Source of the DNA: Pristionchus mayeri | Lineage: Eukaryota; Nematoda; Chromadorea; Rhabditida; Neodiplogasteridae | Assembly (NCBI GenBank): GCA_036245805.1 | Contig: BTRK01000004.1 | Coordinates: 21,824,001-21,888,000, forward strand | DNA length: 64,000 bases | Reading direction: 5' to 3' | Part shown: in pieces, positions 1 to 13,521 of the stretch | How positions within the stretch are numbered: the stretch's first letter is position 1 | Layout of the letters: every line of letters begins with the position of its first letter | Notes under the pieces: model-generated | Seen by the model: the letters and a program-made list of their open reading frames with translations, nothing else | Told to the model about the DNA's origin: nothing | Database searches by the model: none | Position numbers and translations under genes: made by a program

Positions 1-273
1 CGCGTCCCTCCTTCCACCTTCACAACACCCAATTTCCTCTAGTTTAGTAGTGGGGGGGAGGGTTGTATACCACTCTCAACTGCCTGCTCTTTGGCATACG
101 ATCGTTTAGACTGTGAAAGATGTGCATGAAATGACGGGGTGAGGGAATGATCTAGTCGCTATGAAGAGAAGGACGCAAAAAGACGTTTCGTCAACTGGTT
201 CAATCACAAGGGAAGAATACCCGAGAGTCGGATGGAAATAGCAACGGACAGCTTAATTACCGTACTCTTGCAG
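1..273. other. Left edge, probable plexin intron
   Basis: No exon can be supported here. The first sema-domain exon begins at 274 after a TTGCAG acceptor, so this stretch is most simply intron of the plexin gene. The signal peptide and the first sema strand must lie further left, outside the window. Confidence 0.6.
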
Positions 274-3200
274 GTTATCGATCCAGCGACTTCTCGATTG
301 TACGTGGGAGGAGTCAACTACCTGTACGATCTCACTCCCGATCTGACAGTACTGAAGAAAGCGACGACGGGACCGAAGGATGATTCCCCCGAGTGCTATA
401 GTCAGTTGTTATTCTATCACAAATGGAGGCATAGATGGGGGAAGGAAGGGAGAGGGGGTTTGGATCAGAATACACCGGAGAGCAGGGAAAGATGTCTTCT
501 CTTTCAAGTCCCCCTCTAGTCTTTTTTCAACAGGTGCATGAAGTGAGTACGCGAGTGGACTCAAGTGGGTATTAGAAAGGGCGAGAGAAGCGACTCCCGC
601 TGAGTTGAAGAGTTGAAGGGAGAATGGAGAGGGATGGGGGGGGGGGGAATCGTCACCAGTTGATGATCATTGAGATAGAAAGAAGCATTGGATGAGGTCA
701 AGTGGACTTCTTTGTCTCTCTCTCTCTCTCTGCTCTACTTCCATCTCAGAGCCCATCACTCCCCGTATTAGTAATGAATGTAGAGTGAGAGTGTGATATG
801 GGGACAGCTGCTTCACTATGAGAATGTCTCCCATCTTCCTCCAGTCCCAATGGTCAATCACTCTCTAGATACTTCCTCCCTCCTCTCTTCTCATATTCGC
901 CCACTCCATTGATCTACTGGCACTTTGGGAGTCCTAAAGGGAGTATCTCAAGTAGTGTTAATGGGCAGAGAAGGGGAGGGATTGACCCCCGTCCGGCTGC
1001 CATCTAAGCAACAAACTTGTATTCCATCCACACTAAGAGTACTCTAATTGACTGTCACCCAGAGTTGGATAATTGGTCGGTCGGGATGAGAAGTAGAATG
1101 CAAATGTGGAGGGATGAGTGGACGGGAGAGACTAGGGCGAGGCAGATCCATACAAGTTGAATAGGGAAGGAAGGGGAACTAATTTGGTATTGTATTGTGA
1201 GGAGGGTCATGGACTCTAATTTGAGAGTGGTGGAACACGAGTGTATAAAGGGATTCAGTGATGAGGACTCGATCCCCTCTTGGATTGTTAAGAATCGAAT
1301 CGGAGAAGGGGGAATGAGATGTGTTCATGGATCATTGAACTGGGCGCAACGGAGGGAGAGGTTCCATGGCTAATTGGAGAAACGAGAGAAGGAACGATGT
1401 TGGGGGGGGGGGGGTGATAAGACTTGTAGCCGGATTATCGATTGGCATATATTACGGTATCCAGGTGCCGTTAATCGGGCTGGTTGGGGGACAAAGCCAT
1501 AGCGGGGCATTGGGCCTTCTCTGTCCCGGTCAAGAGGGGATCAACAAAGGGAGATTATAAGAAGTAGTCCATAGATGCATGGAGAGAAGAAGGGCTGTAA
1601 ATCAACCCCCGAAACAATGGATGACGAGGGGGGATAAATGAACGAGGACAAGGGAGGTCGAAGGGAGAGAACACGAGATTGTTGCAGGTCGGAATGATTC
1701 ATGCACGAAAGCCAGATCTCCGACTAATTCTCACACGAAGGCATTGGCAATCGACGATCGATCGACTCATCTCATCGAGTGTTCCAGTCTCTTCCAAGTG
1801 CTTCCTCCCTTCTCAGTCCATCATTGATCCTTCGTCTTTGAGGGTCGTTGTCGTCTTCGGATGCTGCACAACATCACAGAGTGGACGATGGAATCTCCCC
1901 CCATGCTGGCGAATGACGCCAATTCGAGCAGTGTGGTCAGTGGAGATGAGATTAGAAGAGAGAGAGAGGGGGGGGGGCAAATTTAGTTTGTGATTTCCCT
2001 GTTAGAAGTGAACAATTGAATCGGCTCTATTTCTGTGTTGAATGAGGGTATTTCCATCTCAGATCTTCGTTGGTTCTGGTCCCTCCGATCTACTGGATGA
2101 GGACAGCAGTCGATCTTCCATCGACTCGGAGGTCTCCGTCCTCTACGTGGCCTCGACCCATGTGGGAGGGACGAGATGGAGGGATGAGATCCCCGCTGTC
2201 GCCTCACGGAGATTAGACAGGCGAGAACTGAGAGATGCCGCTCCTTGTTGGCAACATTCTGCATTATATGGGGGCAATTGCAGATATGAGGGCTACAATC
2301 CGTTCGAGTTGATGAACAAGGGTCTCGTCAGTCCGAAATCGGCAGTTTCCATCGATAGAAAGCACACGGAAGAGTACAAGTGAGTGCGGTCTTTCCTCAA
2401 TTCGCCCCATGAATGGAATTGTTTGCTCACTCGGGAGAGAAGGCGATTGCGTGATGTTTTGATGTCTCACTGTTTGACAAATTAACGAGGGCAAAACCAG
2501 CATGCATTGGAGATTCCTTCATGTCCCATTTTGCACATATCACCATAAGAAAGGAAATATAGAAGGAATTAGAATGCCGACTGCAGAATCGATTACGTGG
2601 GTGGATTCGAAGTGGGGCGATACGCGTATTTCGCCACTCGGCAGCAGATCTCCCTCGATGATGAGAAGATGCAGTCGAGACTAGTAAGAGTGTGCACGGG
2701 AGACAGGAACTTCGAGAGCTACACCGAGGTATCCACAGAGGCATTCAAGTCATTTTTATCTGCATTTTGTTTCAAAGACACTGATGGTTCGAGTAACTTA
2801 TGTGAGCTTATGTATTTAAGTCATTTTGTTGACGAATCACCTCTTTCAGTATACCATTATTTTATAGTTCCCATAGTAGGGTATCGTTAGATTTGGAGTA
2901 GATTATATCCACTATCATAATCTGGGTGATTGGTTGCAGGTTCCCCTCGAGTGTTCCACTGATGGTCGACAGTACAATCTCTTGCGAGATGTCCATGTGG
3001 GAATCGCCGGATTCGGACTGGCCAAGAGATTGGGCATCATTGGGTGAGAATTAAGAATCTTATCAGTTGCGAGTTTGGATTATTAATCATTGAACTGGCC
3101 AATTATTGAAATGTTCGTGATATGTTGATGGCATTCCTCAGTGAATCGACTCCTCTGGTGTACGCTGTCTTCGAGGAGGGATCATCCGATTCACCTCGAA

Positions 3201-6200
3201 GAGATGTCGTCACTTCTCGATCAGCTCTCTGTGTCTACACCATCGAGGAGATCGAGGTACGGTCGATGAGCATGATTAGATTTAACCGATTATCTGTGCA
3301 GGATGTCTTCCGTGAGAACATCCTCGACTGCTACCAGAACAGCCACGTTTCCACGGTGTGTATTTCATTTGTTCTTCAATAGTGGTGCAACTACATTCAA
3401 CTCGTGCTTTCTCTCTCTCCCTCTCTCTTTAATTTCCTCGACCTTGGTTCTCCAGAATCTTCCATGGTTCGCGAATAAGATGTGCACTCCGACGAGACTG
3501 AGATGGGAGCAGGTTGAGTGTGGAAACAATGTGAACACGAGGATAGGAGGATCCAAACCAATCCAGACCGAACCAATCATCGAGGTATCTTTTCACATTG
3601 CATCCAAGATGTTACCATTTATTCAATTTGAGAACTGAGACTGGTTAGAAGTATTTTATACTTTGGTCGATGCTCTAATCTCTACTGTATTCAGATGGAC
3701 GATGCTCGAGTAACTTCCGTGGCCACGAACACAACTCACGGAGGATCCACTGTTGTCTTCATGGGAACTAAGGATGGAAGACTAGTCAAGGTATGCACTT
3801 TTTGATTACTAGTCACTGGTGGAATGGTAGACAATGTAGTTCAATCGCATGGTGATGCATTCAGGCTGTGTTGGAGGACGAGGAGAATTCATTCATCTAT
3901 GGGAATGATTCCATCTCGAGTGAACCCATTCTGCAAGTGAGCTATCACTTTGGCAATTCCACTTTTATTTCTTCACCTTTTTTTTCTTATTCAATCTCAC
4001 ACGATTTTTCTCATATTTGTAATATTAACTCGTCTTAGCTCTCATGTTAGCTCGCCATTTTTCAGGACCTACAATTCTCTGACAGTGGAAACTTCATCTT
4101 TGCTCTCACGCCTAATAATGTACGTTTTTACTCAGGAAAAAAAGAAAAATGCACGTTCTTATTTTCCTTATTCTGCCTCAGTTGGTTTCTATCGATAGAA
4201 CGATAGAGGTCGAATCAAGTGAAGAGTATGTCCCTAGGTGATTCGATGGCCCTCCTCCAATTGTGATTATCTGGCCCCTACGTGTTCACTCTGCATGGCC
4301 AAACGAGATCCCCACTGTGGATGGTGCATTCGGTATGAGATTCCTTCAATTGGAGATGATCAATAATGTATATTGAATAATTATTCAATCTACAGTACTT
4401 CCTCGTGCTCGCTGAAGGAGACATGCGATCGATCGTTGCCCATGACGAATTCGGGATGGCTGAGATACGATACGAACGTGTGTCCCAAGTAAGTCGACCA
4501 AGTAGTTAGAGGAAACCTTGTTAGTGATTTGGTTATAAGTATAGATTGAAATGCTTTATTTTTAAAGTTATCCGCTATTTTTGATTTTTTTCTCACATTT
4601 TTGTATTTTCTCTCGAATTCGGTCATTAACTAGAAATAGACCGTAAGATTGATAATAAGAAAGGAGGTCAATTCTGTTCTTGCTGGGCAGCCCATTCCAT
4701 TTTACTCGAAAGAGTGCTAATTGTTCTCCTTGCAGCATTCGATCAGTGTTTCCCGAGCAAGTGCAAGTCTCCACCTCGGATTATCTCAATGTAACCATGG
4801 AGAACATCGGAGCAGCGAGAAAGTGAGTTCAGCTATGAACTAGACTCGATTCAAAATTTCCTATTTGAAATATATCTCATCGTATAATGCATACAGCTCA
4901 TAATATGGTTGAATAATTGTTCATTTGAGGGGGAAGCTCCGTTGCGTCTTCACCTTCCCCAATGGAGAGACGAGACAGAGCGAACCCACGAGTGCAGCAG
5001 TCGATGAGTTAGTTCCTATGCAGATGTTATACATATGATGCCTGATCCTCTTCTCGTGAAGTAAGAGTTGGCTAAGAGGATGGTATATCATTCAGTTCCC
5101 TCCGTTGTGCCACTCCCAACGTAGAGCAGATTCCTCGAATGGCCATGGATGAGACCTCCCTGACTGCAAAGCTGTCCATCGTTGAGGTCACCCACTTTCT
5201 CATTTCTTACTATCAGGTGCTAAAAAAAAGGCATAACAATCTAACTGTTGATGATGGAAGTGTCTGATGTGATCTCTCCCTTCCCTCTGCAGGTCTCCTC
5301 TCAGCCTCTTCCTCCTCTCGCATCCGTCAATTTCACGTTCTTCGACTGTCGTCGATTCTCGACGTGCACTGCCTGCACCAACAGTCCCTTCCCCTGTGAT
5401 TGGTGTCTCAGGTACGAACAAGGAGTACTGTAGGTTACTGTCGATTATTTATTTGAAAGAATGTAGATCGATGGTAGTGATTGCAGGTCGAATGAGTGTG
5501 TGTCTGGACTGGAGACGGAGGATCGATGCAGGGGACAAGTGTTCGTCAATGGAATGAAGGTATCCCTCCCATTCTCCATCTCACGAAGTCCCTCCCTTCT
5601 TGAGCGATCGGGTTCGTCTTCCCGTCGTGGTCCCTCCCACTGCCCTCACATTGTCGCCCCTTCCCCACTGATTTACCAACCAGCAGGAAACAGGAAACCA
5701 ATTGCAGTCAAGGTATTTATTCCGATATTCATACATAAATTGTATCAAAAAATCGTTCAAAGTGCATCACTGTAGAGTTTATCTAATTAATTAGGGTATT
5801 GAATATGAATGGGACGAATATTAGGAATGGAGTATCTCAATATCAGATTGTCCTTGCAGGCTCAAAACATCGACACGGCCTTCATGCACGACTTCAAGTG
5901 CCAGTTCAAGCTGCCGAATGGGAATGTGCAGAAGAGAGTGGCCACCAGGAGGAACGATGGCAATATCGAGTGAGAGCTACATTTGTTACTTTTATTGTTT
6001 TTAAAAATCTCTTGTTTTTGTAATTAAAAATTGGAAAATTATATAGAATGCGTAATGTTGAGATGCGACGAGATGCTTCTGGATCAGACGGGTCGCGTCT
6101 CTCTCGACGTGGTCTGGTCAGCCAGAGACGAACCAGCCATTCCCCATCTACTGGATAACAACCAGGAGATCGCCATAGAGGTACTCATTCGGATGTTTGA

Positions 6201-9200
6201 GGGACGATCTGTAGATCTCTTCCATCGGATCGCTTCCTTTTTCCCTCTCCAACTGCTTCTCTCAGGTGTACAAATGCGATGAGATCGCGGGAGATTGCGG
6301 CACCTGTCTCACCCTCGACACCACCAAGTTCCTCTGTGGATGGTGCGAGGTAGGCTGTCACTGTTATCACCATTGCACCTCTCCATTTGGCCTTTACCGT
6401 GGACTACTTCATTCCATCATTGGTTGTGATTGCAGTCTCAGCAGTCTCTTCATTCTCGTTGTGTCGCCCCGGGAGTGTGCCCTCCCCGCACTCCCTTCCT
6501 CAACTCAACCCAGCTATGCACCAATCCCATCATCCGATCCTTCGCCCCCAAGAAAGGACCCATCACCGGCAACACCACCGTCAGTTTCACTTTGTTACGG
6601 TCAATTGTGAATTTGAATGAACCTTATAATTGATTAATCACATTTAATTGTGAAATAGAATGAAGTTGATTGTTGTTGTAGATGACGATCAAGGGCACGA
6701 ATCTGGGCAGATCTCCTGCCGATATCAAGACGATTATGGTGGCGAATGTGGAGTGCAAGGTGAGGAGATAAGCTTACCGTATATCTACCATTGAATATGA
6801 ACATTATCGCTTTTCCCTGACGGACGTGGTAAATGCCCTTACCACGCAGGTGGTAGCATCGGAGTACGTCGCTCCGTCGACGGTGATCTGTATCACTGGA
6901 GCAGCTCAGAGACAGAATGATGGGAGGAACATCCAGGTGAGGAGAGAGATAGATGAGTTGGCGAGCACCCCAATGGCAGGGTCCCATCGTGGTCAAACTT
7001 CGTCCCGATGGATTGGAATACTCCGGTCTCTCTGCTGACTCCTTCCAGTATGTTGAGGTACGCTTCTCCCTCTTATAAGCTTCATACTAGGGTGTTGCGC
7101 ATGCAACTGTTCAAATGTGATGATTGTAGCCGGCGATATCTCGAGTGAAACCGTCGTCTGGCCCCATCTCAGGAGGGACGGATCTCTCCTTCAATGGAGT
7201 CGATCTAGATGCAGGAACTGAAGTGGAAGTGACCATCGGAGGAGAAGAGTCAGTTTCTCTTTCTTACTCGCGTTAACTGAAGATACTTTAGTTGATGTAG
7301 TGTGAATTGTTTCTCTTCAGTTGTCCAGTTATATCTCGTTCTTCTTCTCTTCTCATCTGTCGATCTCCGCCCGGAGAGAGAATGGAATCGAGACCGATCA
7401 GAGTGGAGATTGACAGACAACTGGTCAAGATGTCCAGAGGAATCGGAGACTTCCAGTACTTGTGAGTTCCTTCCATCCTATCGGGCAATCATTATGTGAA
7501 TCATCGAATTGTGCAATTCCAATAGGAAAGTATACGATATAATGGAATGTAATTTCAGAGCGAATCCGAAGGTGTCGTCGGTGATTTCCGAGAGAAGTGT
7601 GGCTGCAGGAGGAATCCGAGTGGATGTGAAGGGCGAGGGATTCAGAATCCTCCAACGACCGAAGATGGTCCTCTTCGGAAGAGGAGATGTGAAGACTGAG
7701 GGAAAGGAGTGCACGGTCAGTTCGAACACTTACTTTGCATTTGAGTTAGAATTATCAACTGTAATGGCAGACATATTTGAAACTGTCATGTTTAGAAGCC
7801 AAAGATTCATATGGTTGGAGCAGAAGACAGCTAATTATTTTTGATGAAATTATTTAAGGCACTCGATTTTTTACTCTCTTTATAATCTACACTCTCTATC
7901 TTTATCAACGTCATAGTTGATAGAAGGTGTTTCATAGTCTCATATTGTAGATCCGGGACGATTCTCACATGGAGTGTCTCACTCCTCCTCTCCCTTCCAC
8001 AGAGAAGATCAACGATCGATCCATCGAAGTGGGATATGCATTCGACTTCGATGGAAGCACAACGAGGTCAGATATTATCAATTATTTTTATTATGCCTCT
8101 TGAATGCTTCTCTGCTTCTAATAAATGTGAATGTAATGGGTGATTCAGTCGTGGTCGAGTGGAAATCTTCCCTGATCCATCGATCGAATCGTGGAAGGAA
8201 CCGAGATACTATCGACCCACTGAGAACTACCTCACCATCAATGGAGATCATCTCAACGATGCAGCCAATGAGAGGGACGTCAAGGTGCCACCGTCTTCCT
8301 CTTTCATAGAATTGTGCAATTAAATTTAATATAATAATATAATTTGCGGGCTGTAGAAAATGAGTGATGCTCCTTAGGTCTCGATCGGTGGTTCTGAGTG
8401 CACTTCGACAGTGGTTGCTTCCCGAGTGATCACGTGTCGTCCTCCTGAGAAGAAGCCTCCTCTGCCCACGGGCACTGAACCAGAAGTTGTCGTCGCCATC
8501 GCCCATCTTAAGTCAGCTTTTCACGAATTTATTTATATTTTTCGTATTCTTTTTCTATTAACATGTAGTTCAAATTGGAATGTGAACACCTGAGTACTCC
8601 TTGATTTAGGTTCTCAGCGGGAGTTCTCTCGTACTCGACCCCTGGTCTCTCTTCCACTTCCATCTCGATCATCGCCATTGCCATCTTCGCCCTTCTCGTT
8701 CTTCTCGTTCTCCTTCTCGTCCTCTACCAGTCAGATTACCTTCCATTGATTATTCATTCGCATTCAATCCTCTCAATCATATTCGACGACAGTTGATTCT
8801 CAACGGAAGGAAGGAATGGTGATCTCTTGCAGAAGGAAGTCCAACTCGCACCACCGTCAGATGAAGATGCTCAAGTCGAAGATGGATGCCATCGAGATGA
8901 GAGTGGCCACCGAGTGCAAGGTATGTACAATCATTCTTATCAATACGGTAGTGCGAGAGGGAGAGTACGGTAGTTCATGATATAATGAATGAGGTATTGA
9001 TAATTCCTGTTGATGAAAGCTCTGGTCTTCCCTAATGAGCCTCTTAAAATGCGTAGTCGCTCATCGATCTCCATGCCTCCACTCTTCCATTGGTTGCAGG
9101 AGGCATTCGCAGAGCTGCAGACTTCTCTGAATGCCTACCACGCGGATCTCCCCCTCGGAGCTCCCGTCGTTCCCTTCCTCGAGTACAGGGAATACGCGGC

Positions 9201-12200
9201 CAGAGTACTCTTCCCCAACAGGTCAGAAGACGATCGATGGCAGCTACAGTATCTAGACAATGATTATGGTATCACGATGAATACTTGTGTACTGCAGTGG
9301 TCACACTCATCTGGCTCTTCGTGAACTGGAGGTCGATTCGAGCAGAGCGAAGTACGTGGAGGAGGGACTGAGGGAACTGCACAAACTACTCATGAATAAG
9401 GTATACCATTGAATGATTCGTACTTGTGAGGGGGGGGGGGGGTGGTGAGTGTGGTTGTTGATGAGTCTCGAGTGTTTCCTTGCAGACTTTCCTGCTGACG
9501 ATGGTTCGAACGATGGAGTCGAATAAGTATTTCGTAGGCAAGGATCGAGTCTATCTGGGCAGTCTCATCATGGTCGTGCTGCAGGTGAGGAGAAGGAGAT
9601 GGGGAGGGAGAGAGGGGGAAGGGGGAGGACTGCAGATGGTGTGCATCGCACACACAAAAATGGAGAAAACTAGTTTTATTTCATATTCGTCGATTTATTT
9701 TATTTTCTTTCACCTACTTACAAGATCTATAATAATTGGATCATCATTGGTTGCAGGAGAAGATGTCGTACTGCACTGAGATTCTGAAGCAGTTGCTGCG
9801 TGAATTGATTGAGAAGACGGTCGAGAAGAGATTCCAGCCCAAGATTCTCTTCAGACGGAGTGAAAGTGTCGCTGAGAGGTACGCATTACACTTTTTAAAT
9901 TCACTAGGAGCTCCACAATTTTCTCATATTTTGCAAAGTTCGGAATATTCGGAATGGTATTCGAATATTATGGAGGTAGAGTTGTATGAGAGTGTTGATG
10001 CACAGGATGCTGGCTGCATGGTTCTCCTTCCTCATGCACAACTACCTGGAGGAATGTGCAGGGAAGAGACTATTCGACCTCTACTGGGGAATCAAATCAC
10101 AGATGGAGAAGGGACCACAGGATGCAATCACTCTCGAAGCTAGGTGGGACATTGGCACAGCGACTACTTTGGACTACGCACTTTTGGGTGTTTGCTTAAA
10201 CGACATCTTTCCTCTCTGTGCTTACTCGATTGCTTCAGATACTCTCTGAGTGAGGAGAAACTTCTTCGTGCCACTTTCGACTTCCGTGAGCAGTTGGTTC
10301 TTCTCTCGTGCGAGTCGGGTGTTCCCCAGAGTGGAATGCCCCCTGGATATGCCACTTCCATCGGAGAAGTACCCGTGAGAGTACTCGACTGCGACACTAT
10401 CACGCAGGTAACAACTACATCTATCTCCTATTCCAATTATACGATGTAGAATTTATTTTGTTTTTTGGCACGCCCAGCTATCAAGGCCAGGGGAAATAAG
10501 TGGGAGGGTGTGGATGCAATCATAATGAAGCATGAGAGAAAATTATGAAAATGTGCTCGGCTAAACAACAAATAACTTGCAACAGTAGTTGTAGTAATGT
10601 TTCTCTGTACAGGTGAAGGAGAAGTGTCTGGAGGCTCGATATCGATCGATCGCTTTCTCTGAGAGACCACGGGCTGACGAAGTGGATCTGGAGTACAGAC
10701 ATCCCATGCACGGACGACTACTTCTACAGGTACGGAGGGGTACTGTATGGGATCGATCGATGAGTGACTACAGTATACAAAGGAGATCTATTTAGGACGT
10801 GGACGCGACATCTCGAATCGAGTCGGGAGGATGGAAGAGGATGAACACTCTCGCCCACTATCAGATCCCCCCGAATGCAGTGCTGACTATGGTAGCGAGA
10901 CACGCCTCCCTCTACAATCTGGTTAATCCTTCCACTGCTTCCTGGGTGGGATATCCATCGATGGTGTGAATCCCCGTCGTGTCAGAGCATTAGTAAAAGC
11001 CTATTTCCCAATTAGTATTCGTCGTGGTGTGGTATACGGTAGAATTGAAGAATACACTCAAGCACTCGTTTGCAGTCGTTGTTGTCGGAGAAGTCGTCGC
11101 TGTCAATCAAGAACTCTCCGACAGTCTCGAGGGCGAATCTATTCGGAGGGACGAATTCGAGTAATCACTCGAAGGACTCCGACTCGAAGGTGTTCCATCT
11201 CGTGAAACCGACTGAGCACGGGCCGAGTGATGGACAGGAGAAGATGGTGACGGAGATCTATCTCACGAGGTACGGATGGATGGGAAGGAGAAGGATGTGC
11301 CTCTCTTTGCAGATTGCTCATGATGAAGGGAACACTCCAGAAGTTCATCAACGATCTTCTTGAGTCTATCTTCTCCTCCTCTCGACACGCGACTCTCCCC
11401 GCTTGTGTGAAGTACATGTTCGACTTCATGGATAGTCAAGTGAGTACTGGAGAGGGGAGAGGAGGACAATTGAATTGTTTATACTAGATGCGAATCCACC
11501 AAGTGATCAACATGATATAAATCCATGAAACTTTTTTCCCCGTAGATTGTCTATGGATAGGATTCAATTTAATATTAAATATAATTTATGATTGTTAATG
11601 AGATCGTCGGGAAAAAATCATTATGATTTAATTGATGGAAGAAATGCAAAATGGGCAAATGGATGTTGCAGGCACTTGAGCACGGCATCACAGACCCCGA
11701 AGTGACTCACGCTTGGAAAAGCAATGCCCTCCCTCTGAGGTTCTGGGTGAATCTGATCAAGAATCCCCACTTCGTATTCGACGTCCCCAAACCAACCAAG
11801 GTTTTTCTCCTTCTCCCCCCATTCAATATCTTATAATGAAGTAGTAGTAGGGATGCTTCATCCTTTCCTAAGCATCAAAACTGTACTTGCATATTTGTGA
11901 GAGGCACTTCATTGCATATTGCGACGCCACGGTTGCGAGGCTATCATAAAAATCTTTTTAAAACGTCGATGATCCCTAAATGCGCACAACTGAAGATGAA
12001 TGTGTTCTGCAGATCGAGGGTTGTCTCTCCGTGGTGGCGCAGACTCTGATGGATGCCTGTTCCACTCAAGACCACCAACTGACGAAGGACTCGCCCTCCT
12101 CCAAACTCCTTTTCGCCAAGGATATGTTCCAGTACAGAGAATGGGTAGACAAGTGAGTTGTCCATCCATCTACCTTTACTAATGAGATACAATTTGATCG

Positions 12201-12663
12201 TATCTTGTTATTTTTCCCGATCCCTTGATATCTCTTCTTTCAGTTACTACACGGAGGTCGCGAAGATGGCGCCGATCGACGAGAACGAAATGGCTAAGAT
12301 GCTGAATGAGGAGAGCAAGACGAGGAGGGGACAATTACAGGTGAGGAGGGAGATCGATAGGGGGAGAATCACGAGTAGTTTGTAGTTGATCATCCAAACC
12401 ACTGGTATTCCAATCATTCCTCTCTCTGATTGCAGGTGTTCTCAGCCCTGAACGAGATCTACAAGTACCTGGAGCAGCACAAAGACTCAGTGATGGAGGC
12501 ACTGGAACACTCGGAACACGCGCAGTCGTATCAATTGCCAGCCAGACTGCAGGATATGATGGCATTGATGGAGAGTCAGAGGGCAGGCAGTGACTACGAC
12601 TCCAATACTCTCGGATTGGGATACAATTCAGCCTCCCGACTCATGAGCAGAGACCGATTGTAG
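274..12663 (+). CDS. Plexin (semaphorin receptor), 5' partial
   Basis: Plexins are single-pass receptors that bind semaphorins and steer axons and epidermal cells through an intracellular GAP domain for Ras/Rap GTPases. I can chain 49 exons with consistent phases. The sema domain lies in exons 274-400, 1688-1797, 1843-1935, 2063-2379, 2587-2728, 2940-3043, 3142-3257, 3302-3355, 3456-3584, 3695-3790, 3865-3935 and 4066-4119. PSI domains follow at about 4238-4488 (DPHCGWC), 5293-5559 and 6266-6579, then IPT/TIG repeats from about 6540 to 8500, a membrane helix at 8610-8729, and the split GAP region ([10 protein letters not shown] near 9100, [43 protein letters not shown]) to the stop at 12661-12663. 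The intron 401-1687 is the only one over 1 kb. The family is certain. Whether it is the plx-1 or plx-2 orthologue is not decided by the sequence, although plx-1 fits the neighbours better. The start codon lies outside the window. Confidence 0.97.
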
Positions 12664-13521
12664 TCCCCCCTCTCCCCCCTCTGTCATCCCCCTCCCATCT
12701 CTAGTCCCACTCCTACTTTCCATTCCTCACGGGTTCGCTCCCCCTCTCTCAATACGGTTAGACTCCTAGTAGGCCACTGATGATGATATCGGTTCGAGTA
12801 ACCAGTCCATTCTTCCATTCACTTAGTCCATTCTTGCTGTCCATAATATGTCTGTGATATAATCTGTGTACATAGTCGATCGTTCGATTCGTTCCTATCC
12901 CCCTCCATTTCCCTTCCCTCCGTTCGCTATTTTTCATATACTAACCTAATAATATTAGTTTGCAATATTTTTATTTCGTTGAGTATTTCCAGACCATTTC
13001 ATATAGTCAGTCATCTTAGTAATAGTTGATCTTTGATCCCTCCCTCCCTCCATTCTCCCTGCCTATAATCGATTCTCGGGTGATCGCAGATGCTTGTATG
13101 CCCCTCTCCGTCCCTTGATCTACCCCTCCCTTATTCCAATGAGATCCCAGTGTTGTCTAACAACGAATGCGCGGTTTGGTCTCTCTTTCCCTCAATTCTC
13201 TTTCATTCTGCCACCTCAGCCCTTTATCCACTTGCTCCTTTCCTATCTCTTTCACATTTTCAATCTTCGCTCACTTAAGAAAGATCTTTGTGCTAATTCT
13301 CAGTCTATTTCATACCATAGGTGCTCATTATTCTAATTTTTTCGCCCACGGCTTACCGATTTGAGATTTTATCATCGATTGGTTGCAACTTTGTTGAGAT
13401 TGAAATCGAAATAAATATATGAAATTATAGTTTATTTGCAACACACGGCAATTTTCACGATATTAAAGGGCTCATCTCTCTTTGCTCCGACAGAGAAACG
13501 AAAACAAAGCAATTTAGCCGC
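12664..13521. other. Plexin 3' UTR and gap to next gene
   Basis: This is pyrimidine-rich sequence without a supported exon. An AATAAA at 13410-13415 is a good poly(A) signal for the plexin transcript and would give a 3' UTR of about 750 bases. Only about 100 bases then remain before the next start codon, so the promoter of the next gene must be compact or overlap this UTR. Confidence 0.6.

Noticed and set aside
4190..4237. Apparent extra plexin exon reading [15 protein letters not shown]
   Set aside because: It runs into a stop and would need a 12-base intron. Skipping to the acceptor at 4237 gives a perfect sema-PSI junction.
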